Source: Neisseria wadsworthii 9715
GTDB lineage: Bacteria; Pseudomonadota; Gammaproteobacteria; Burkholderiales; Neisseriaceae
DNA: 39,378 nt
Reading direction: 5' to 3'
Assembly: GCF_000227765.1 (NCBI RefSeq)
Contig: NZ_JH165159.1
Coordinates: 2,258,717-2,298,094 of the forward strand
The notes under the pieces were generated by a model. The model ran no database searches and was not told where the DNA came from. It saw nothing but the letters and a program-made list of their open reading frames with translations. Positions within the stretch are counted from its first letter, which is position 1. Each line of letters opens with the position of its first letter. Shown one piece after another: positions 26,296-37,992 of the stretch. A program made the translations under genes and the position numbers.

Positions 26296-26323
26296 AACCG
26301 CCAACTGTAATCAGTCGGCGGTT
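26296..26323 (-). terminator. Rho-independent terminator of rpoC
   Basis: On the minus strand AACCGCC pairs with GGCGGTT, with an inner ACT/AGT, and is followed by TTGTTTTTC. It closes the rpoBC transcript 28 bases after the rpoC stop. Confidence 0.8.
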
Positions 26324-26350
26324 CTTTACCAAGCTTAGTAATATCAGAAC

Positions 26351-29300
26351 TTATTCTGATATCTCTTCACCGGTCTGTTCAACCTCATTGGCTTCAGCCC
26401 ATTCATTACGACGTGTACGATGGTATGTCAAACCGGTACCGGCAGGGATCAGACGGCCCACAATAACGTTTTCTTTCAGGCCGCGTAATTCGTCATGTTT
26501 ACCCATGATAGCCGCCTCAGTCAATACGCGTGTAGTTTCTTGGAAGGACGCAGCAGAGATAAAGCTATCGGTCGACAATGACGCTTTGGTAATACCCAGC
26601 AGAATGTTATCAAAACGTGCTGGCTCTTTGCCTTCCGCAATTGCTTTTTCATTTGCTTGCATTACATCAGCGCGTTCTACCTGTTCGCCAGGAATAAAGC
26701 CGGTTTCACCTGCATCTGCAATGTTCACACGGCGCAGCATTTGGCGGATAATAACTTCAATATGCTTGTCTGAAATCTTCACGCCTTGCAGGCGGTAAAC
26801 TTCTTGCACCTCTTGCACAATGTAACGCGCCAAAGCTTCAACTCCCTGCAAACGCAAAATATCATGCGGATCTACGGCACCATCTACAATGGTTTCACCC
26901 CGGTTCACAACTTGGCCATCGTGCACCAAAATCTGTTTCTCTTTAGAAATCAGCGTTTCATATGCCACACCGTCTAAGTCAGTGATAATCAGACGCTGTT
27001 TGCCTTTGGTTTCTTTACCGAACGACACAGTACCTGTTACTTCGGCCAGCATACCGGCATCTTTTGGTACACGCGCTTCAAACAGCTCAGCTACTCTCGG
27101 CAGACCACCGGTAATATCACGGGTTTTCGAAGAAGCCTGTGGGATACGCGCTAACACGTCACCTTTACCTACTTCCTGATCTTCACGCACGGTAATAATC
27201 GCACCCACTGGGAATGCCATAGATACAGACGTTTCCGTACCCGGAATTTTTACTTCCTCACCATTTTCGTCCAATAGTTTTACTGTCGGGCGCAACAATT
27301 TGGAAGCGCTTGATGCACGGCGCTTGCCATCAATTACCACCAAGGTCGATAAACCGGTAATTTCATCGGTTTGCTTGGTAACGGTTACACCTTCTTCGAT
27401 GTTTTCAAACTTCACACGACCGGCGTGTTCGGTAATCATTGGGCGCGTATGTGGATCCCAAGTGGCCAAAGTTTGGCCGGCTTTCACGCCTGAGCCGTCA
27501 TTTACCAATAAAGTGGCACCGTAAGGTACTTTATGGCGCTCGCGTTCGCGGCCGATTTCATCATGAATCACCACCTCGGAAGAGCGGCCAATCACAATCA
27601 GCTCACCTTTATTATTCATCACATAACGCATTTGGCTGTTAAAGCGTGCCGTACCGTTGGATTTGGCTTCAACTTGGCTGGCCGCTGCGGCTCGGGATGC
27701 CGCGCCACCAATGTGGAAAGTACGCATTGTCAACTGAGTACCCGGTTCACCGATTGATTGTGCAGCGATTACGCCAACAGCTTCACCGGCATTAACCAGT
27801 TTACCGCGCGCCAAGTCCCGGCCATAACATTTGGCACACAAACCATAGCGGGTTTTACAAGTAATCGGCGTGCGTACTTTTACTTCATCCACACCCGAGT
27901 TATCAATCAAGTCAACCAGTTGCTCGCTCAGCAGCGTACCAGCTTCAACCAGGGTCTCTCCACTGGAAGGGTCAACCACATCAGCAGCAGTTACACGACC
28001 CAAAATACGGTCACGCAACGGTTCAATCACATCACCGCCTTGAACAACGGCTTTCATAATAAATCCGTCAGAGGTTCCGCAATCGTCTTCAATCACTACC
28101 AAATCTTGGGTGACATCCACCAAACGACGGGTCAGATAACCTGAGTTTGCAGTTTTCAATGCCGTATCCGCCAAACCTTTACGCGCACCGTGTGTGGAAA
28201 TAAAGTATTGCAATACGGTCAAACCTTCTCGGAAGTTTGCGGTAATCGGGGTTTCGATAATCGAACCATCAGGTTTGGCCATCAAACCACGCATACCGGA
28301 AAGCTGCTTAATCTGAGCTGCCGAACCACGGGCACCTGAGTCAGCCATCATATAAATAGAGTTAAACGACTCTTGATCGACTTTATTACCTTCACGGTCA
28401 GTTACTTTTTGAGTAGAAAGATTATCCATCATCGCTTTAGCGATTTTATCGCCGGTGCGACCCCAGATATCCACTACTTTGTTATACCGTTCACCATTCG
28501 TTACCAAACCTTGACGGTATTGATTTTCGATTTCCTTCACTTCGCTTTGAGCTTCGGCCAGCAAGGTTGCTTTTTGCTCTGGCACTTCCATATCGTCCAC
28601 GCAAATCGAAATGCCCCCTTTAGCCGCCAATGCAAAACCGGTGTACATCAAATGGTCGGCAAAAATTACAGTATCACGCAAACCGCACAAACGGAATGAT
28701 GCATTAATCAACTTAGAAATTTCTTTCTTCTTCAATGCTTTATTCACATAGTCAAACGGTAGGCCTTTAGGCAGAATTTCGCTCAACAACGCACGACCGA
28801 CGGTAGTTTCGTAACGGTTAACCACCGGCTCGAATTCACCTTCTTCATTTTTCACCCACTCGCGTACGCGCACAGTAATTTTTGTGCCGAGTTCTACTTG
28901 TTTAGTATGGTAAGCACGGTGTACTTCTTTCACATCGGCAAACAGGCTGCCTTCACCTTTACCGTTGATTTTGTCTCGGGTCATATAATACAAGCCCAAT
29001 ACAATATCTTGTGAAGGAACGATAATCGGCTCGCCGTTGGCAGGCGACAATACGTTGTTGGAAGCCAGCATCAAGGTACGTGCTTCCATTTGTGCTTCCA
29101 AACTCAATGGAACGTGAACAGCCATTTGGTCACCGTCGAAGTCGGCGTTGAATGCCGCACAAACGAGCGGGTGCAACTGAATGGCTTTGCCTTCAATTAA
29201 AATCGGCTCAAATGCTTGAATACCCAAACGGTGCAAAGTCGGTGCACGGTTAAGCATAATCGGATGCTCTCGAATCACTTCTTCCAAGATATCCCACACT

Positions 29301-30529
29301 TCCGGCACTTCCTGCTCTACCAGCTTTTTCGCAGCTTTTACGGTTGAAGCCAAACCTTGCAATTCCAATTTATGAAAGATGAAAGGCTTAAACAACTCCA
29401 AGGCCATTTTTTTCGGTAAACCGCATTGATGTAGACGCAGGTACGGGCCTACGGTAATTACAGAACGGCCTGAATAGTCAACACGTTTGCCTAACAGGTT
29501 TTGACGGAAACGACCGCCTTTACCTTTAATCATATCAGCCAAAGATTTCAACGGACGCTTGTTTGCACCGGTCATTGCTTTACCGCGGCGACCGTTATCC
29601 AACAATGAATCCACAGCTTCTTGCAACATGCGTTTTTCATTACGCACGATAATGTCTGGTGCATGCAACTCCAGCAGACGCTTCAAACGGTTATTACGGT
29701 TGATAACCCGACGATACAAATCATTCAAATCAGAAGTAGCAAAGCGACCACCGTCAAGCGGAACCAACGGACGCAAATCCGGTGGCAACACTGGCAGTAC
29801 ATCCATAATCATCCATTCAAGCTTCATGCCTGAACGCTGAAAAGCCTCCAATACTTTCAAACGCTTGGCAATTTTCTTGATTTTTGTGTCAGAACCGGTG
29901 GATTCCAACTCTTGGCGCAATAATTCGATTTCTGATGCAATATCTAGATTACGCAACAAATCACGAATACCCTCGGCACCCATTTTTGCATCAAAATCAT
30001 CGCCATATTCTTCCAATTTGCTGTAATAATCTTCTTCAGTCAGCAATTGGCGGCGTTGCAACGGAGTCATGCCAGGATCGGTCACTACAAAAGCTTCAAA
30101 ATACAACACGCGCTCAATATCGCGTAAAGTCATATCCAATACCATACCCAAGCGGGAAGGTAATGATTTCAAAAACCATATATGTGCAATTGGTGCAGCC
30201 AATTCAATGTGGCCCATACGCTCACGGCGTACTTTGGACAAAGTTACTTCCACGCCACATTTTTCACAGGTTACACCTTTAAATTTCAAACGTTTGTATT
30301 TACCACACAAACATTCATAATCTTTAACCGGACCGAAAATCTTAGCGCAGAACAAGCCGTCACGCTCAGGCTTGAAAGTACGGTAGTTGATGGTCTCCGG
30401 CTTCTTAACTTCACCGTAAGACCATGAGCGAATGGTTTCCGGAGAAGCAATGCCGATTTTAATCGCATCAAATTCTTCTTCCATACCTGCTGATTGCAGG
30501 GGGTTAAACAGGTCTAACAAAGCTTTCAT
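26351..30529 (-). CDS. rpoC: RNA polymerase subunit beta'
   Basis: About 1,392-residue beta' subunit, the catalytic clamp subunit of RNA polymerase. Landmarks are the N-terminal zinc ribbon ([26 protein letters not shown]), the active-site [12 protein letters not shown] with three Mg-binding aspartates, the trigger-loop area ([16 protein letters not shown]), and the second zinc site [16 protein letters not shown]. The frame is open from a TTG at 30550, but the ATG at 30529 is chosen: AAGGAG lies just upstream of it and [11 protein letters not shown] matches the family start. It is separated from rpoB by 625 bases, unlike the usual tight pair. Confidence 0.97.
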   Translation of the reverse strand: MKALLDLFNPLQSAGMEEEFDAIKIGIASPETIRSWSYGEVKKPETINYRTFKPERDGLFCAKIFGPVKDYECLCGKYKRLKFKGVTCEKCGVEVTLSKVRRERMGHIELAAPIAHIWFLKSLPSRLGMVLDMTLRDIERVLYFEAFVVTDPGMTPLQRRQLLTEEDYYSKLEEYGDDFDAKMGAEGIRDLLRNLDIASEIELLRQELESTGSDTKIKKIAKRLKVLEAFQRSGMKLEWMIMDVLPVLPPDLRPLVPLDGGRFATSDLNDLYRRVINRNNRLKRLLELHAPDIIVRNEKRMLQEAVDSLLDNGRRGKAMTGANKRPLKSLADMIKGKGGRFRQNLLGKRVDYSGRSVITVGPYLRLHQCGLPKKMALELFKPFIFHKLELQGLASTVKAAKKLVEQEVPEVWDILEEVIREHPIMLNRAPTLHRLGIQAFEPILIEGKAIQLHPLVCAAFNADFDGDQMAVHVPLSLEAQMEARTLMLASNNVLSPANGEPIIVPSQDIVLGLYYMTRDKINGKGEGSLFADVKEVHRAYHTKQVELGTKITVRVREWVKNEEGEFEPVVNRYETTVGRALLSEILPKGLPFDYVNKALKKKEISKLINASFRLCGLRDTVIFADHLMYTGFALAAKGGISICVDDMEVPEQKATLLAEAQSEVKEIENQYRQGLVTNGERYNKVVDIWGRTGDKIAKAMMDNLSTQKVTDREGNKVDQESFNSIYMMADSGARGSAAQIKQLSGMRGLMAKPDGSIIETPITANFREGLTVLQYFISTHGARKGLADTALKTANSGYLTRRLVDVTQDLVVIEDDCGTSDGFIMKAVVQGGDVIEPLRDRILGRVTAADVVDPSSGETLVEAGTLLSEQLVDLIDNSGVDEVKVRTPITCKTRYGLCAKCYGRDLARGKLVNAGEAVGVIAAQSIGEPGTQLTMRTFHIGGAASRAAAASQVEAKSNGTARFNSQMRYVMNNKGELIVIGRSSEVVIHDEIGRERERHKVPYGATLLVNDGSGVKAGQTLATWDPHTRPMITEHAGRVKFENIEEGVTVTKQTDEITGLSTLVVIDGKRRASSASKLLRPTVKLLDENGEEVKIPGTETSVSMAFPVGAIITVREDQEVGKGDVLARIPQASSKTRDITGGLPRVAELFEARVPKDAGMLAEVTGTVSFGKETKGKQRLIITDLDGVAYETLISKEKQILVHDGQVVNRGETIVDGAVDPHDILRLQGVEALARYIVQEVQEVYRLQGVKISDKHIEVIIRQMLRRVNIADAGETGFIPGEQVERADVMQANEKAIAEGKEPARFDNILLGITKASLSTDSFISAASFQETTRVLTEAAIMGKHDELRGLKENVIVGRLIPAGTGLTYHRTRRNEWAEANEVEQTGEEISE

Positions 30530-30662
30530 TTTTTGCTCCTTGGGGTACAAGCTGACCCTCTTTGGCGTTTAAATGGTATTCGGACAGAAAATTCAGTTCG
30601 ATTTGATACAAGATAATTTGTCGGATTCATTTCCCATGATATAAACTGTTATCTGTTTATCG

Positions 30663-31065
30663 TTAATTTGTCCAACTTGCAGATAACTTATTTTCAGATT
30701 TTCCGCGCTGAACATCACCTTGTAATTCTGAGAACATCCACTCGTCCGTTTGTTTAGCTGATTCTGATTTCAATCCTTGATGTATACGATCCACTTGATG
30801 AGTCATGCATCTAAAAAAACTTGCCGGTCTTTGAGAACCAAGTTCCTGCCATCCCGATGCGATACAACAGAAAACTGCCGTCATCATTTGGTATCTTCAG
30901 ATTCAAAGATAATTCAAGCTTCTTATTATTATCAGCAAATGAAAAAGTCATATCTGTTTCATCAGAACTTTTACATTGCCAACTTCCAATAAGTTACTCA
31001 GGGGTTATTGCCAATACAGTAGAAACACTTAACGCCGTCAATAAAGATATTGAAATCTTCTTCAT
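30663..31065 (-). pseudogene. Decayed gene for a small secreted protein
   Basis: Reading on the minus strand from ATG at 31065, the frame gives a good signal peptide, MKKISISLLTALSVSTVLA, then ITPE and a TAA. In the same frame it goes on as LIGSWQCKSSDETDMTFSF and then a plausible soluble domain up to a TAG near 30841. A frame one base away stays open to 30663 and ends NKLSASWTN. So one nonsense codon and at least one frameshift separate parts that look like a single protein of about 130 residues. The GSWxC opening is like small secreted lipocalin-like proteins (weak). AT content is higher than in rpoB and rpoC, suggesting later insertion. Confidence 0.55.
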
Positions 31066-31108
31066 GCCAAACATCCTAATTTCGATTTAACATATCCAGT
31101 AGCAAGAC

Positions 31109-31147
31109 TTTCAGACAAGCATACAAGCTTTCCATGCCTGTCTGAAA
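31109..31147. repeat. Imperfect DUS pair just after rpoB
   Basis: TGCCTGTCTGAA (31135-31146) faces TTCAGACAAGCA with one mismatch, forming a 14-base-arm hairpin that begins 8 bases beyond the rpoB stop. No T-run follows on the minus strand. It could still slow or end transcription between rpoB and rpoC. Confidence 0.7.
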
Positions 31148-31154
31148 ACCGTTG

Positions 31155-34100
31155 TCAATACCGCTCTAAATCAATATCCAAGCCCAGTGAACGGATCTCT
31201 TTTACCAAAACATTGAAAGATTCAGGCATGCCCGCATCGATTTTGTGTTCACCTTTAACAATGTTTTCATACATCTTCGTACGGCCGGAAACATCATCCG
31301 ATTTAACGGTAAGCATTTCTTGCAACGTATAAGCGGCACCATAAGCTTCCAGCGCCCAAACCTCCATCTCACCGAAACGCTGACCACCGAATTGTGCTTT
31401 ACCACCAAGTGGTTGCTGAGTAACCAGTGAATATGGACCAGTCGAACGTGCATGCATTTTTTCATCTACCAAATGGTGCAGTTTAAGGTAATGCATCACA
31501 CCAACAGTAACCTTACGGTCAAACGGTTCGCCTGAACGACCATCATATAATGTGATTTGGGTTTTGCTATCGTTGAAGCCCATTTTTTGAACTTCCGGAT
31601 CATCGCTCGGATAAGCCAAGTCCAACATCTCATAAATTTCTGCCTCTTTAGCACCATCGAATACTGGAGAAGCAAAAGTTGCGCCTTCTTTCAAATTCTC
31701 AGCTAGTGCCAGAATTTCGTCATCGCTCAATTCCTCCAGATTTTCTTGCTTACCGCTGCCATTGTATAAACGGTTAAGGAACTCACGGATTTCGCCGACT
31801 TTACGCTGTTCTGCTAGCATGCGGTCGATGCGCTCACCGATACCTTTTGCCGCCCAGCCCAAATGTACTTCCAGAATCTGGCCGATATTCATACGAGAAG
31901 GCACACCCAGAGGGTTTAATACAATATCAACAGGACGGCCATCTGCCATATAAGGCATATCTTCTACCGGCAAAATACGTGATACCACACCTTTGTTGCC
32001 ATGACGACCGGCCATTTTGTCACCAGCTTGCAAGCGGCGTTTAATGGCGATAAATACTTTCACCATTTTTTGCACACCAGGTTGCAACTCATCGCCTTGA
32101 GTCATTTTTTTCTTTTTAATTTCATAAAGAACTTCAGACTCTTCGCGCTTTTGCTGCAAGCTTAGTTTGATCAGCTCAAGTTGCTTAGCCAAATCTTCGT
32201 CAACCGGGCGAATATCGAACCAGTCATGCTTGCTGGGCAAACTTGCCAAATATTCAGCAGTAATCTCGCTTCCCTTAGCAAGTTTCATCGGGCCGCCATT
32301 TGCTTTTTGGCCAACCAACATACGTTCGATACGATCAAACGCATCATTGTCAAAAATACGCAATTGGTCACCCAAATCTTGGCGGTAACGCTTCAGTTCG
32401 GCATCAATAATCGATTGCGCCCGCTTGTCGCGCTGAATACCTTCTCGCGTAAATACCTGAACATCAATAACAGTTCCGCTCATGCCGGTAGGCATACGCA
32501 ATGAAGTGTCTTTTACGTCACTGGCTTTCTCACCGAAGATCGCACGTAGCAGTTTTTCTTCTGGTGTCAGTTGGGTTTCACCTTTAGGCGTTACTTTACC
32601 TACCAACACATCACCGGCCTCTACTTCGGCACCTATATACACAATACCGCTCTCATCCAAACGATTTTGCATACGCTCAGAAAGATTCGGAATGTCGCGG
32701 GTAATTTCTTCTGCACCTAATTTGGTATCGCGGGCAACTACGTTCAATTCTTCGATATGAATAGAAGTATAACGATCGTCCGCTGCTACTTTTTCTGAAA
32801 TCAGAATTGAGTCTTCATAGTTATAACCGTTCCATGGCATGAACGCGATGGTCATATTTTGACCTAACGCTAATTCTCCTAAATCAGTAGAGGCGCCGTC
32901 GGCTACCACATCACCACGCTGCAGCACATCACCTGCCTTCACAACAGGACGCTGGTTAATATTGGTAGATTGGTTAGAGCGAGTGAATTTCACTAAATTG
33001 TAAATATCCACACCGACTTCACCAGCAGTAGCCTCATCATCATGTACACGCACCACAATACGGTTAGCGTCCACATATTCCACCACACCGCCACGACGAG
33101 CAACAATAGCAGTGGCAGAATCAACAGCAACAGAACGCTCAATACCTGTGCCTACCATCGGTTTTTCAGGACGCAAACATGGAACAGCCTGACGTTGCAT
33201 GTTCGCACCCATCAAAGCACGGTTCGCATCATCATGCTCCAAGAAAGGAATCAATGAAGCTGCTACAGAAACAACTTGACCGGTTGCCACATCCATATAT
33301 TGGACGCGATCGGCAGTTGCCATGATGGTTTCGCCTTTTTCACGACAGGTAATCAAATCACCGGTCAAATTACCCTCTTCGTCCAGCTCGGCATTTGCCT
33401 GCGCAATCACATATCTGCCCTCCTCAATGGCGGACAAATAATCAATTTCGTTAGTTACTTTTCCATCGATTACACGGCGATAAGGCGTTTCCAAGAAACC
33501 GTACTCATTGGTTCTGGCATATACAGATAGAGAATTAATCAAACCAATGTTCGGACCCTCTGGCGTCTCAATCGGGCATACTCGACCGTAATGGGTCGGG
33601 TGTACGTCACGCACCTCAAAACCTGCGCGCTCACGGGTCAAACCGCCCGGGCCTAAAGCTGACACACGGCGTTTATGGGTGATTTCAGACAGGGGATTGG
33701 TCTGATCCATAAACTGACTCAACTGGCTGGAGCCGAAAAACTCTTTAATAGCCGCAGAAACAGGTTTGGCATTGATTAAATCGGTAGGCATCAGATTTTC
33801 TGACTCCGCCTGATTCAAACGCTCTTTTACTGCACGCTCTACACGTGACAAACCACTTCTGAATTGATTCTCTGTAAGCTCGCCGACAGAACGAACGCGA
33901 CGGTTACCCAAATGGTCAATATCGTCTACTTCACCATGACCATTGCGCAGCTCAACCAATGTTGCAATCGAAACAACGATGTCCTCTACGCTTAATACAT
34001 AGCCACCCTTATCAGCAGCACCCACAAATGTTTCATTAATTAAACGACCATACCAAGACGCTTTTTGAACATCAGTTAATTTTTGTTCATATGTCCGTGT

Positions 34101-35333
34101 ATTAAATTTCATACGGCCAACACGCGACAAATCATAGCTATCTTCATTAAAGAATAAACGGTTAAACAACAACTCAACCGCTTCTTCCGTGGGCGGTTCA
34201 CCAGGACGCATCATACGGTAAATAGCCACGCGCGCAGCTTGCTGATCAACTGTTTCATCGGTACTCAATGTCGCTGAAATATAACCGCCTTGATCAAGCT
34301 CGTTGATATAAAGTGTTTCTAAATTAGTAACGCCATGAATATCTAACTGTGCTAACAGCTCCTCTGTAATCTCATCATTAGCAACCGCTAACACCTCCCC
34401 TGTATCAGGTACGATAACATCTTTAGCCAAAATCTTACCTAGCAATGAATCTGGCTCTATAGCTAAGCGTTTAAGACCTGACTTTTCAATATCACGGATA
34501 TTCTTGGCAGTAATACGCTTACCAGCATTAACCAATACAGTACCATTCGCATCAACGATATCTAACTTGGCTGTTTCACCCTTTAAACGGGTAGGTACTA
34601 AGTCTGTTTCGATACCGTTTTTAGACAAATAAAAAGTTTCTTTATCGTAAAAAGTGTCTAAAATTTGCTCATTATTGTAACCTAAAGCCTTCAAAAGGAT
34701 AGTTACTGGCATTTTCCGTCGGCGATCAATACGAAAATACAACAAATCTTTCGGATCAAATTCAAAATCCAACCATGACCCACGATAAGGAATCACACGG
34801 GCAGAAAACAATAACTTACCAGAAGAATGAGTTTTACCGCGGTCGTGCTCAAAAAATACGCCGGGGGATCGGTGAAGCTGAGATACGATAACTCGCTCAG
34901 TTCCATTGATTACAAAGGAGCCGCTAGGTGTCATCAGTGGGATTTCACCCATATATACTTCATTTTCACGTACTTCTTTTATTGCAGGCTTGGAAGATTC
35001 TTTATCCAAAATTACTAATCTGATACGGGCACGTAAAGGAGCTGCATAAGTAATACCACGCAATTGACATTCAGCAATATCAAAAAGAGGCTCACCTAAA
35101 ATGTAGTGCACAAATTCAAGGCGAGCATAACCATTGTGACTAACAATTGGAAAAATAGAATTAAATGCAGCTTGCAGGCCATTATCACTACGTTTATCAA
35201 AAGGTTTTTCTTGCTGCAAAAACTTAGAATAAGAATCCAATTGTGTTGCCAACAAAAATGGTACATTCAAGACATTCGCACGCTTCGCAAAACTCTTGCG
35301 AATACGCTTCTTTTCAGTAAACGAATAGCTCAT
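31155..35333 (-). CDS. rpoB: RNA polymerase subunit beta
   Basis: 1,392-residue beta subunit of RNA polymerase. Blocks in order include [26 protein letters not shown], the rifampicin region [50 protein letters not shown] and [24 protein letters not shown] near the end. The rifampicin pocket residues equivalent to E. coli D516, H526 and S531 are unaltered, so no resistance change is visible. The ATG at 35333 follows TTGGAG. It lies 206 bases after rplL with a hairpin between them. Confidence 0.98.
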   Translation of the reverse strand: MSYSFTEKKRIRKSFAKRANVLNVPFLLATQLDSYSKFLQQEKPFDKRSDNGLQAAFNSIFPIVSHNGYARLEFVHYILGEPLFDIAECQLRGITYAAPLRARIRLVILDKESSKPAIKEVRENEVYMGEIPLMTPSGSFVINGTERVIVSQLHRSPGVFFEHDRGKTHSSGKLLFSARVIPYRGSWLDFEFDPKDLLYFRIDRRRKMPVTILLKALGYNNEQILDTFYDKETFYLSKNGIETDLVPTRLKGETAKLDIVDANGTVLVNAGKRITAKNIRDIEKSGLKRLAIEPDSLLGKILAKDVIVPDTGEVLAVANDEITEELLAQLDIHGVTNLETLYINELDQGGYISATLSTDETVDQQAARVAIYRMMRPGEPPTEEAVELLFNRLFFNEDSYDLSRVGRMKFNTRTYEQKLTDVQKASWYGRLINETFVGAADKGGYVLSVEDIVVSIATLVELRNGHGEVDDIDHLGNRRVRSVGELTENQFRSGLSRVERAVKERLNQAESENLMPTDLINAKPVSAAIKEFFGSSQLSQFMDQTNPLSEITHKRRVSALGPGGLTRERAGFEVRDVHPTHYGRVCPIETPEGPNIGLINSLSVYARTNEYGFLETPYRRVIDGKVTNEIDYLSAIEEGRYVIAQANAELDEEGNLTGDLITCREKGETIMATADRVQYMDVATGQVVSVAASLIPFLEHDDANRALMGANMQRQAVPCLRPEKPMVGTGIERSVAVDSATAIVARRGGVVEYVDANRIVVRVHDDEATAGEVGVDIYNLVKFTRSNQSTNINQRPVVKAGDVLQRGDVVADGASTDLGELALGQNMTIAFMPWNGYNYEDSILISEKVAADDRYTSIHIEELNVVARDTKLGAEEITRDIPNLSERMQNRLDESGIVYIGAEVEAGDVLVGKVTPKGETQLTPEEKLLRAIFGEKASDVKDTSLRMPTGMSGTVIDVQVFTREGIQRDKRAQSIIDAELKRYRQDLGDQLRIFDNDAFDRIERMLVGQKANGGPMKLAKGSEITAEYLASLPSKHDWFDIRPVDEDLAKQLELIKLSLQQKREESEVLYEIKKKKMTQGDELQPGVQKMVKVFIAIKRRLQAGDKMAGRHGNKGVVSRILPVEDMPYMADGRPVDIVLNPLGVPSRMNIGQILEVHLGWAAKGIGERIDRMLAEQRKVGEIREFLNRLYNGSGKQENLEELSDDEILALAENLKEGATFASPVFDGAKEAEIYEMLDLAYPSDDPEVQKMGFNDSKTQITLYDGRSGEPFDRKVTVGVMHYLKLHHLVDEKMHARSTGPYSLVTQQPLGGKAQFGGQRFGEMEVWALEAYGAAYTLQEMLTVKSDDVSGRTKMYENIVKGEHKIDAGMPESFNVLVKEIRSLGLDIDLERY

Positions 35334-35499
35334 GTAGAAACTCCAAAAATGGAAAGAGAATAAAAAATGGATTTATTGGAACATTAACTTTACAAAGGCC
35401 CAATCCACATCACTAAATTTACATAAATTTACAAAATAATTATTTCAATCGGCAAATTTATGTAAATTATAAATAACGTTTTCATATAAAGCGAAATAA

Positions 35500-35521
35500 G
35501 GCTGGCAGTAAACTGCCAGCC
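35500..35521 (-). terminator. Attenuator-like hairpin between rplL and rpoB
   Basis: GGCTGGCAGT and ACTGCCAGCC form a perfect GC-rich stem with a tiny loop, about 19 bases after the rplL stop. On the minus strand it is followed by TTATTTCGCTTT, a weak T-rich tract. The place corresponds to the rplL-rpoB attenuator of E. coli, which lowers polymerase subunit output relative to L7/L12; same role here is inference. Confidence 0.6.
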
Positions 35522-35539
35522 CAATCTTTGGATAAAAGC

Positions 35540-35911
35540 TTATTTAATTTCGACTTTAGCGCCTGCTTCTTCCAACTGTTTCTTAATGTCATCAGCTTCT
35601 GCTTGAGAAACACCTTCTTTAAGAGTTTTTGGAGCACCATCAACCATATCTTTTGCTTCTTTCAAGCCCAATCCAGTAATGGCGCGCACAACTTTAATTA
35701 CACCCACTTTTTGATCACCGGCAGAAGCCAAAACAACATCAAATTCAGTTTTAGCTTCAGCAGCAGCGCCGCCTGCAGCGGGACCAGCTGCAACTGCAAC
35801 TGCAGCTGCTGATACACCAAATTTTTCTTCGAACGCTTTAACCAAATCGTTCAATTCCATGACAGTCAAGTTACCAACTGCTTCTAAAATGTCTTCTTTA
35901 GTAATAGCCAT
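35540..35911 (-). CDS. rplL: 50S ribosomal protein L7/L12
   Basis: 123-residue stalk protein that recruits translation factors. An N-terminal dimerisation domain ([31 protein letters not shown]) is followed by an Ala-rich hinge (about 35-52) and the C-terminal factor-binding domain, including [26 protein letters not shown]. It lies 66 bases after rplJ; the two are expressed together and assemble as the L10(L12) stalk complex. Confidence 0.98.
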   Translation of the reverse strand: MAITKEDILEAVGNLTVMELNDLVKAFEEKFGVSAAAVAVAAGPAAGGAAAEAKTEFDVVLASAGDQKVGVIKVVRAITGLGLKEAKDMVDGAPKTLKEGVSQAEADDIKKQLEEAGAKVEIK

Positions 35912-35977
35912 GCTATCTAACTCCTAAATATCTTAAATCTAAAATAAATTAATTTTTAAATATAACAAAACTGTTTA

Positions 35978-36475
35978 TTAAGCAGCTTCGCTTTCTTTCT
36001 TCTCTGCCAAAGCAGCAAGTCCACGTGCAAAGCTTGAAACAGGTGCTTGCATAACAAACAACAACTTAGACAACAATTCTTCACGACTTGGGATAGATGC
36101 CAAGTCACTAACCTGACCAGCATCCATTAATTCGCCATTATAAGAACCTGCCTTAATAATAATTTTGTCGTCTTTTTTCGCAAACTGATGCAATACTTTT
36201 GCAGCAGCAACGGCATCTTCTGATGCAGCATAAACCAAAGGACCAACCATTTGATCTGCCAAAGCAGCAAATGAAGTACCTTCAACTGCGCGACGAGCCA
36301 ATGTATTTTTAAGAACACGTAAATATACGCCTTCTTTTCGTGCATTGGAGCGTAACTCAGTCATGCTAGCAACACTGATACCACGATATTCAGCGATAAC
36401 CATAGTTTGAGCATTAGCAATACTTTTACTAATTTCTTCTACGGCTGCTTTCTTGGTTTCAATATTGAGACTCAA
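35978..36475 (-). CDS. rplJ: 50S ribosomal protein L10
   Basis: 165-residue stalk base protein that binds 23S rRNA and carries the L7/L12 dimers on its C-terminal helix. The N-terminal block is [35 protein letters not shown] and the Ala-rich C-terminus ends KKESEAA. The start is TTG at 36475 (ttgagtctc), supported by GGGAGG just upstream and by alignment of SLNIETKKA to the family. A weak start codon fits with control through the structured leader ahead of it. Confidence 0.97.
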   Translation of the reverse strand: MSLNIETKKAAVEEISKSIANAQTMVIAEYRGISVASMTELRSNARKEGVYLRVLKNTLARRAVEGTSFAALADQMVGPLVYAASEDAVAAAKVLHQFAKKDDKIIIKAGSYNGELMDAGQVSDLASIPSREELLSKLLFVMQAPVSSFARGLAALAEKKESEAA

Positions 36476-36559
36476 GGCCTACCTCCCACTGTTTAATAAT
36501 CAAAATATCTTGAAAAAGATATTTCACCAGCGCGGCAACCTGAAAAGACATTTCACAAG

Positions 36560-36715
36560 CAATTTTGCTTAAAAACTTCAGGACTACCGTCTGCGTAGGG
36601 TTTTATATTAAATCTCTCGATCCCTACGGTCTTGGACACCTACTTAAAATTATTGATTAAGTAGCCCATCTTAAGCAACTTCCAAACACTCCTGAATAAT
36701 CCAGAAGTTGCTCAA
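36560..36715 (-). ncRNA. Ribosomal protein L10 leader
   Basis: In the 251-base rplA-rplJ gap the minus-strand RNA reads gtccaagaccgtaggg and later ccctacgcagacggtag, paired arms typical of L10 leaders, by which free L10(L12) represses rplJL translation. Further upstream are two more stems: AGCAACTTC/GAAGTTGCT (36674-36712) and one around CTACTTAA/TTAAGTAG. The boundaries are approximate. Confidence 0.7.
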
Positions 36716-36726
36716 AATCATATAAT

Positions 36727-37422
36727 TTAGTTATTCACACTTGCCGTATCGACACGAACACCTAAGCCCATAGTGCTGCTAACAGCCACTTTTTTCAAAT
36801 ATTGGCCTTTTGCTGCTGCAGGCTTGGCTTTAACCAAAGCATCCAACAAAGCATCAAAATTCTCTTTTAGATCAGCCTCAGAAAAAGAAGCTCGACCAAT
36901 CGTTGCATGCACAATACCTGCTTTATCTGTACGATATTGGATTTGCCCCGCTTTTGCATTCTTAACAGCTTCTGCAACGTTTGGGGTTACCGTTCCCACT
37001 TTAGGGTTTGGCATTAGCCCGCGAGGTCCTAGAATAGTTCCTAACTGCCCTACTATACGCATGGCATCAGGAGATGCAATAACAACGTCAAAATCCAAAT
37101 TACCCTTTTTGACTTCCTCTGCTAAATCTTCAAAACCAACAACGTCAGCGCCAGCCACCTTAGCAGCCTCAGCATTGGCACCCTGAGTGAATACGGCCAC
37201 TCTAGTAACTTTACCTGTGCCTTTTGGCAACACTACAGAACCACGAATTACCTGATCAGATTTACGAGGATCAACACCCAAATTAAAAGAGGCATCAACT
37301 GACTCGTCAAATTTAGCTATCGCAGCTTTCTTTACTAAAGAAATGGCTTCATCAATTGAATACAATTTATTAGCATCAACCGACTCTCTCAATGCCTTCA
37401 AACGTTTAGATACCTTAGCCAT
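36727..37422 (-). CDS. rplA: 50S ribosomal protein L1
   Basis: 231-residue L1, which binds 23S rRNA at the mobile L1 stalk near the E site and, by family knowledge, can repress the L11-L1 mRNA. Blocks include [32 protein letters not shown] and the signature [24 protein letters not shown]. It starts 2 bases after the rplK stop, so the two are translationally coupled. Confidence 0.98.
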   Translation of the reverse strand: MAKVSKRLKALRESVDANKLYSIDEAISLVKKAAIAKFDESVDASFNLGVDPRKSDQVIRGSVVLPKGTGKVTRVAVFTQGANAEAAKVAGADVVGFEDLAEEVKKGNLDFDVVIASPDAMRIVGQLGTILGPRGLMPNPKVGTVTPNVAEAVKNAKAGQIQYRTDKAGIVHATIGRASFSEADLKENFDALLDALVKAKPAAAKGQYLKKVAVSSTMGLGVRVDTASVNN

Positions 37423-37424
37423 TA

Positions 37425-37856
37425 TTACACACCCTCCACATCAAGACCCATAGAACGTGCAGAACCAGCAATGGTGCGAACAGCAGCGTCCAAATCAGCA
37501 GCAGTTAAATCAGGCTCTTTTGTTTTCGCAATTTCTTCCAATTGCGCACGAGTTATTCTACCCACCTTATTAGTTAAGGGATTCGAACTACCTTTTTGCA
37601 GACCAGCAGCCTTTTTCAACAAAATTGCAGCCGGAGGCGTTTTCATAACAAAAGTAAAAGATTTATCAGCAAACGCTGTAATTACAACAGGAATAGGAAG
37701 CCCTGGCTCCATCCCTTGAGTTGCCGCATTAAATGCTTTACAAAATTCCATAATATTCAAACCACGCTGACCCAATGCCGGACCAACTGGCGGAGAAGGA
37801 TTAGCCTTACCTGCAGGAATTTGCAGTTTGATATAACCAATAATTTTTTTTGCCAC
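37425..37856 (-). CDS. rplK: 50S ribosomal protein L11
   Basis: 143-residue L11 of the GTPase-associated centre. The start is GTG at 37856, where the chain reads (V/M)[31 protein letters not shown], the family N-terminus, with AGGAG ahead. The frame is open further upstream, but that extension runs into the promoter and is rejected. The C-terminal signature [17 protein letters not shown] is intact. It is the first gene of the rplKAJL-rpoBC block and has its own promoter here. Confidence 0.97.
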   Translation of the reverse strand: MAKKIIGYIKLQIPAGKANPSPPVGPALGQRGLNIMEFCKAFNAATQGMEPGLPIPVVITAFADKSFTFVMKTPPAAILLKKAAGLQKGSSNPLTNKVGRITRAQLEEIAKTKEPDLTAADLDAAVRTIAGSARSMGLDVEGV

Positions 37857-37920
37857 AATTAAACTCCTAATAACGGGTACAACGTAGAAATAATTCCACT
37901 CCCCAAAAATCAAGCTTTGA

Positions 37921-37949
37921 ATTATAGCATCATTTTTTTTCAATTGCAA
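37921..37949 (-). promoter_or_regulatory. Sigma-70 promoter of rplK
   Basis: On the minus strand TTGCAA (37944-37949) and TATAAT (37921-37926) are separated by exactly 17 bases, and the spacer contains an A8 run. It lies 64 to 93 bases before the rplK start and downstream of the MITE-like element, so ribosomal protein and polymerase genes need not depend on transcription from nusG. Confidence 0.75.
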
Positions 37950-37992
37950 TCAATGAAATAAACTTCTACGATCCAAAAATGAAAAGCCGCCT

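Larger units (their letters stand above)
26042..26350. other. Intergenic region between rpoC and aceK
   Basis: 309 bases, AT-rich in the aceK-proximal part. It holds the rpoC terminator (26296-26323) and one exact uptake sequence (26278-26289). aceK must start from a promoter here, but no convincing -35/-10 pair could be assigned. Confidence 0.5.
30530..31154. other. Long rpoB-rpoC intergenic region
   Basis: 625 bases divide two genes normally cotranscribed with a short gap. It holds an uptake-sequence hairpin right after rpoB and a decayed small secreted-protein gene (30663-31065). The last 130 bases before rpoC show no strong sigma-70 promoter to my eye. Confidence 0.6.

Noticed and set aside
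30530-30550. TTG start for rpoC
   Set aside because: This stretch contains the Shine-Dalgarno AAGGAG for the ATG at 30529.
30663-30887. 74-residue frame as an independent gene
   Set aside because: No ribosome site; it fits better as the shifted 3' part of the decayed secreted-protein gene.
3014-31147. Repeated 12-mers as a CRISPR array
   Set aside because: Copies are scattered, in both orientations and without regular spacing; they are DNA uptake sequences.
31155-35333. Rifampicin-resistance change in rpoB
   Set aside because: The pocket block [20 protein letters not shown] and following RVSALG carries the usual susceptible residues.
37857-37949. 31-residue N-terminal extension of L11
   Set aside because: The extension overlaps the -10 and -35 boxes and has no family match; GTG at 37856 with AGGAG is the real start.
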